DNA of 7,189 nt from Thermoplasmata archaeon (GTDB lineage Archaea; Thermoplasmatota; Thermoplasmata; UBA184). Positions 5,826-7,189 of this stretch are shown piece by piece. The stretch covers positions 1-7,189 of the forward strand of contig DAHVAA010000078.1 in assembly GCA_027314845.1 (NCBI GenBank), read 5' to 3'. Positions within the stretch are counted from its first letter, which is position 1, and every line of letters starts with the position of its first letter. Position numbers and translations under genes: made by a program. The notes under the pieces were generated by a model. That model was not told the origin of the DNA. It did no database searches and saw nothing but the letters and a program-made list of their open reading frames with translations.

Positions 5826-6080
5826 ATGCGAACACGTCAGCGTGCCGAGGCCCCGGTGAGCGGAATGCTGCGGAAGAACATCACCATCACCCCGGAGGAG
5901 GCCCATTTCCTCGAGCGGCACCCCGAGATCAACCAGAGCGCCCTCTTCCGGCAGATCGTCGAGAGCCTCATGCTCGCCGAGCGCACTCCGGGCGTCGCGT
6001 CCACGCAGCCGGTCCGGCTCGGAAAGGCGGTCTATCGGTCCGGCGCGATCATGTTCCAGAAGGGCGAGCGGCGCGACTGA
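5826..6080 (+). CDS. Small ribbon-helix-helix (MetJ/Arc/CopG-type) DNA-binding protein
   Basis: This is an 84-residue basic protein. Residues 16-22 (RKNITIT) look like the RHH strand, 23-32 (PEEAHFLERH) the first helix, and EINQSALFRQIVESLM (34-49) the second helix with its serine cap. RHH proteins dimerise through that strand, which lies in the major groove of DNA. A tail ending YRSGAIMFQKGERRD follows, with no known domain. The frame is open farther upstream, but the TATA box 25 bp before ATG 5826 argues for a leaderless start there. An internal ATG at 5865, preceded by GGTGA with a 5-nt gap, would give 71 residues and keep the whole domain. The gene is divergent from mobBA and overlaps the end of dtdA by 32 bp. 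It could regulate itself or the molybdenum cassette; this is inference. An antitoxin role is less likely, as no toxin partner adjoins. Confidence 0.75.
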   Translation: MRTRQRAEAPVSGMLRKNITITPEEAHFLERHPEINQSALFRQIVESLMLAERTPGVASTQPVRLGKAVYRSGAIMFQKGERRD

Positions 6081-6909
6081 ACGGACCCCGCTCCACCGCA
6101 CCCAGCGCCCGGGCCGGCGCCTCGGTTTCCCGCAGGCGCGTCGCCCATCCCTTGAGCGCGGCGTGGTCGGCATCCTGAGCTCGGGCGAACAGGAACCCTT
6201 CGGCCTCGTGGCTGGAAGCCAGCACCGCGCGGGCGCGGTCGGTCGTCAACTCGGCCAGCGCGTGCCGCGCGACGATGTGAGCGAACGCCCAACGTCGTCG
6301 TAGGACGAGCTCCGTAAAGTGGGGCGCGTAATGCCCCCCACCGATCCCGATCGCGACCCGGTCGCCCGGGTCGGGGGTCAGTTGGGGGATCGAATCGGCC
6401 AGCGCCGAGACCGATGCGTCGGAAGGACCCGGTGCGGTCCCGAAACCGATCTCGACAAAGAAGGCCGGCAGGCCGAGCTCGGGACCATGGTGGGTCGCCT
6501 CGTAGGTCGGCGCGAGCCCGGAGGCGCTCGCCCGCTCGGCCAGCGCTCGGAGCGCGGCGGCCATCCGACGCGCATCCGTCGGGACCCACGTGTACGGACG
6601 CCCGCCGAACTCCGCCCGCGGACCCGGGTTCCCGAGCGGATGGACGGTGAGGCAGGCCACGTTCTGCTCACTGCGGTGGATCGACGGAAACACGAGCGTC
6701 GGGCGACGTTCCCGGACCGCGGGTGGCAGCCGTCGGTCGAGGTGCTCGTCGTGGATGTGCCGGACCGCGCGCCGCACGAGCAGGACGTCGGGCGCCAGCT
6801 GACGGACTGCCGCGCCGTCGAGATGGTCCCCGGTGGCCGGTGGGGTCCCCCATCGGTCCGCGACCCGGGTGGCGACCGGATCGGATTCGGAGACCACGAC
6901 CACCATCAT
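6049..6909 (-). CDS. dtdA: D-aminoacyl-tRNA deacylase, archaeal/plant GEK1 (DTD2) type
   Basis: This enzyme frees tRNA from wrongly attached D-amino acids. The 286 residues from ATG 6909 start with a buried strand (MMVVVVSESDP) as in the family. Conserved stretches are FPSIHRSEQN and LTVHPLGNPGP (about 75-97), YEATHHGPELGLPAFFVEIG (136-155) and AIGIGGGHYAPHFTELVL (186-203). The His-rich ATHHGP and GGGHYAP motifs are diagnostic of DTD2, a zinc-dependent fold unrelated to bacterial Dtd. ATG 6906 follows directly and is equally possible. The frame also extends to GTG 6948, which has GGAGGT 12 nt upstream (6966-6961) but would add 13 residues unlike the family start. The last codons overlap the end of the convergent RHH gene (6049-6080). 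It is cytosolic, and no functional tie to the molybdenum cassette is evident. Confidence 0.93.
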   Translation of the reverse strand: MMVVVVSESDPVATRVADRWGTPPATGDHLDGAAVRQLAPDVLLVRRAVRHIHDEHLDRRLPPAVRERRPTLVFPSIHRSEQNVACLTVHPLGNPGPRAEFGGRPYTWVPTDARRMAAALRALAERASASGLAPTYEATHHGPELGLPAFFVEIGFGTAPGPSDASVSALADSIPQLTPDPGDRVAIGIGGGHYAPHFTELVLRRRWAFAHIVARHALAELTTDRARAVLASSHEAEGFLFARAQDADHAALKGWATRLRETEAPARALGAVERGPFSRAARPSGT

Positions 6910-7000
6910 CGACGGAGTTCGGTGCCGGCCGGCGGAACCCGGGCCCACCGTTGCCCGGCGACCTCCGACCGTCGGTGAGAGGGACGGCCCTAGATGAAGA

Positions 7001-7027
7001 CCGCGCGGCCCCCGGGACCCCGCGCGG
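7001..7027. repeat. Paired 8-bp palindromes CCGCGCGG upstream of dtdA
   Basis: CCGCGCGG occurs at 7001-7008 and again at 7020-7027. Each copy is self-complementary, so the two can also pair with each other around an 11-nt CCCCCGGGACC spacer. The pair lies in the divergent region between dtdA and the right-edge gene. The start-to-start spacing of 19 bp is near two helical turns. It may be a binding site or chance in GC-rich DNA. Confidence 0.3.
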
Positions 7028-7070
7028 CGGGCATCGGGAGCGGGGTGGCCGGCCCACCCCTCCTCAAGTA

Positions 7071-7091
7071 GCCCGCGTCCTTCGTGCGGGC
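7071..7091. repeat. 6-bp inverted repeat just before the right-edge gene
   Basis: GCCCGC (7071-7076) is complementary to GCGGGC (7086-7091), with a 9-nt GTCCTTCGT spacer. It covers the possible GTG start at 7084 and ends one base before ATG 7093. It may be an operator dyad; the significance is uncertain. Confidence 0.25.
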
Positions 7092-7092
7092 C

Positions 7093-7189
7093 ATGCCCAC
7101 GGAAGTGCCTACGGGGTATTCCCTGCCCTGGACCTCGCCGGCCTACGGCCCGCCGCCGTTCGAGATGACGGACTGTCGTCAGGTATTGG
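7093..7189 (+). CDS. 5' fragment of a gene resembling the acetoacetate decarboxylase family, truncated by the window edge
   Basis: ATG 7093 opens a frame that runs out of the window after 32 codons. The peptide includes GYSLPWTSPAYGPPPFEMTD followed by CRQVL. Acetoacetate decarboxylase-like proteins begin much like this: a polar stretch, then 'xxPxTxPxYxxPPxxxxxxxxLxVxYxTD'. The family includes decarboxylases of acetoacetate, in which a lysine far downstream forms a Schiff base, and several relatives with other reactions, so substrate and activity cannot be inferred. An in-frame GTG at 7084 is an alternative start; a TAG at 7069 closes the frame before it. A weak A/T patch CTCAAGTA (7063-7070) lies about 26 bp before ATG 7093, compatible with a leaderless mRNA. 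The call rests on about 25 residues and is tentative. Confidence 0.45.
   Translation, partial: MPTEVPTGYSLPWTSPAYGPPPFEMTDCRQVL

Noticed and set aside
6994..7071. A 25-codon plus-strand open frame from ATG 6994 to TAG 7071
   Set aside because: The peptide is Pro/Gly/Ala-rich without any feature, no ribosome site or TATA box precedes it, and it lies in a divergent promoter region; chance is the simplest explanation.
1..7189. CRISPR array, tRNA or rRNA genes, insertion sequence or integrase
   Set aside because: No regularly spaced repeats, no tRNA-like T-loop sequence, no terminal inverted repeats and no transposase or recombinase motifs were seen on either strand.

Overview
The window is compact, very GC-rich DNA, estimated by eye at around two-thirds G+C. 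It looks archaeal. It holds a GEK1-type D-aminoacyl-tRNA deacylase (dtdA/DTD2), which is found mainly in archaea and plants. TATA-like boxes sit about 25 bp before start codons in at least two places, one apparently giving a leaderless mRNA. There is also a small ribbon-helix-helix regulator of an archaeal type. A high-GC member of the Thermoplasmatota is a reasonable guess, but the window alone cannot fix the lineage.

Layout, left to right. The last 49 codons of an M16-like peptidase run rightward (3-152) and overlap tail-to-tail with a leftward block. Read in its direction of transcription, that block is mobB (5626-5129), mobA (5127-4558), a 133-bp gap with its own TATA-like box, the catalytic subunit of a formate-dehydrogenase-like Mo/W enzyme (4424-1506), a DUF1641 small subunit (1497-1027) and fdhD (1026-124). 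Next come a rightward RHH regulator (5826-6080), a leftward dtdA (6909-6049) and, at the right edge, the first 32 codons of a rightward gene resembling acetoacetate decarboxylases.

The leftward block reads as a self-contained cassette. MobB and MobA would make the bis-MGD cofactor, and FdhD would sulfurate and insert it. The 972-residue enzyme has one [2Fe-2S] and four [4Fe-4S] sites ahead of its catalytic domain. The enzyme plus DUF1641 pairing matches the ForE/ForC type of non-canonical formate dehydrogenase known in Bacillus, which is linked to menaquinone. No NADH-dehydrogenase-type (NuoE/F) partner or membrane-anchor subunit is present. The active site keeps the catalytic Cys (TGC codon, not selenocysteine), but the following canonical His is Gln and the canonical Gln two residues after the catalytic Arg is His.

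The RHH gene is divergent from mobB and is the obvious candidate local regulator. Its promoter carries a 10-bp-spaced direct repeat over the TATA box. No tRNA, rRNA, CRISPR, insertion sequence or integrase was seen.
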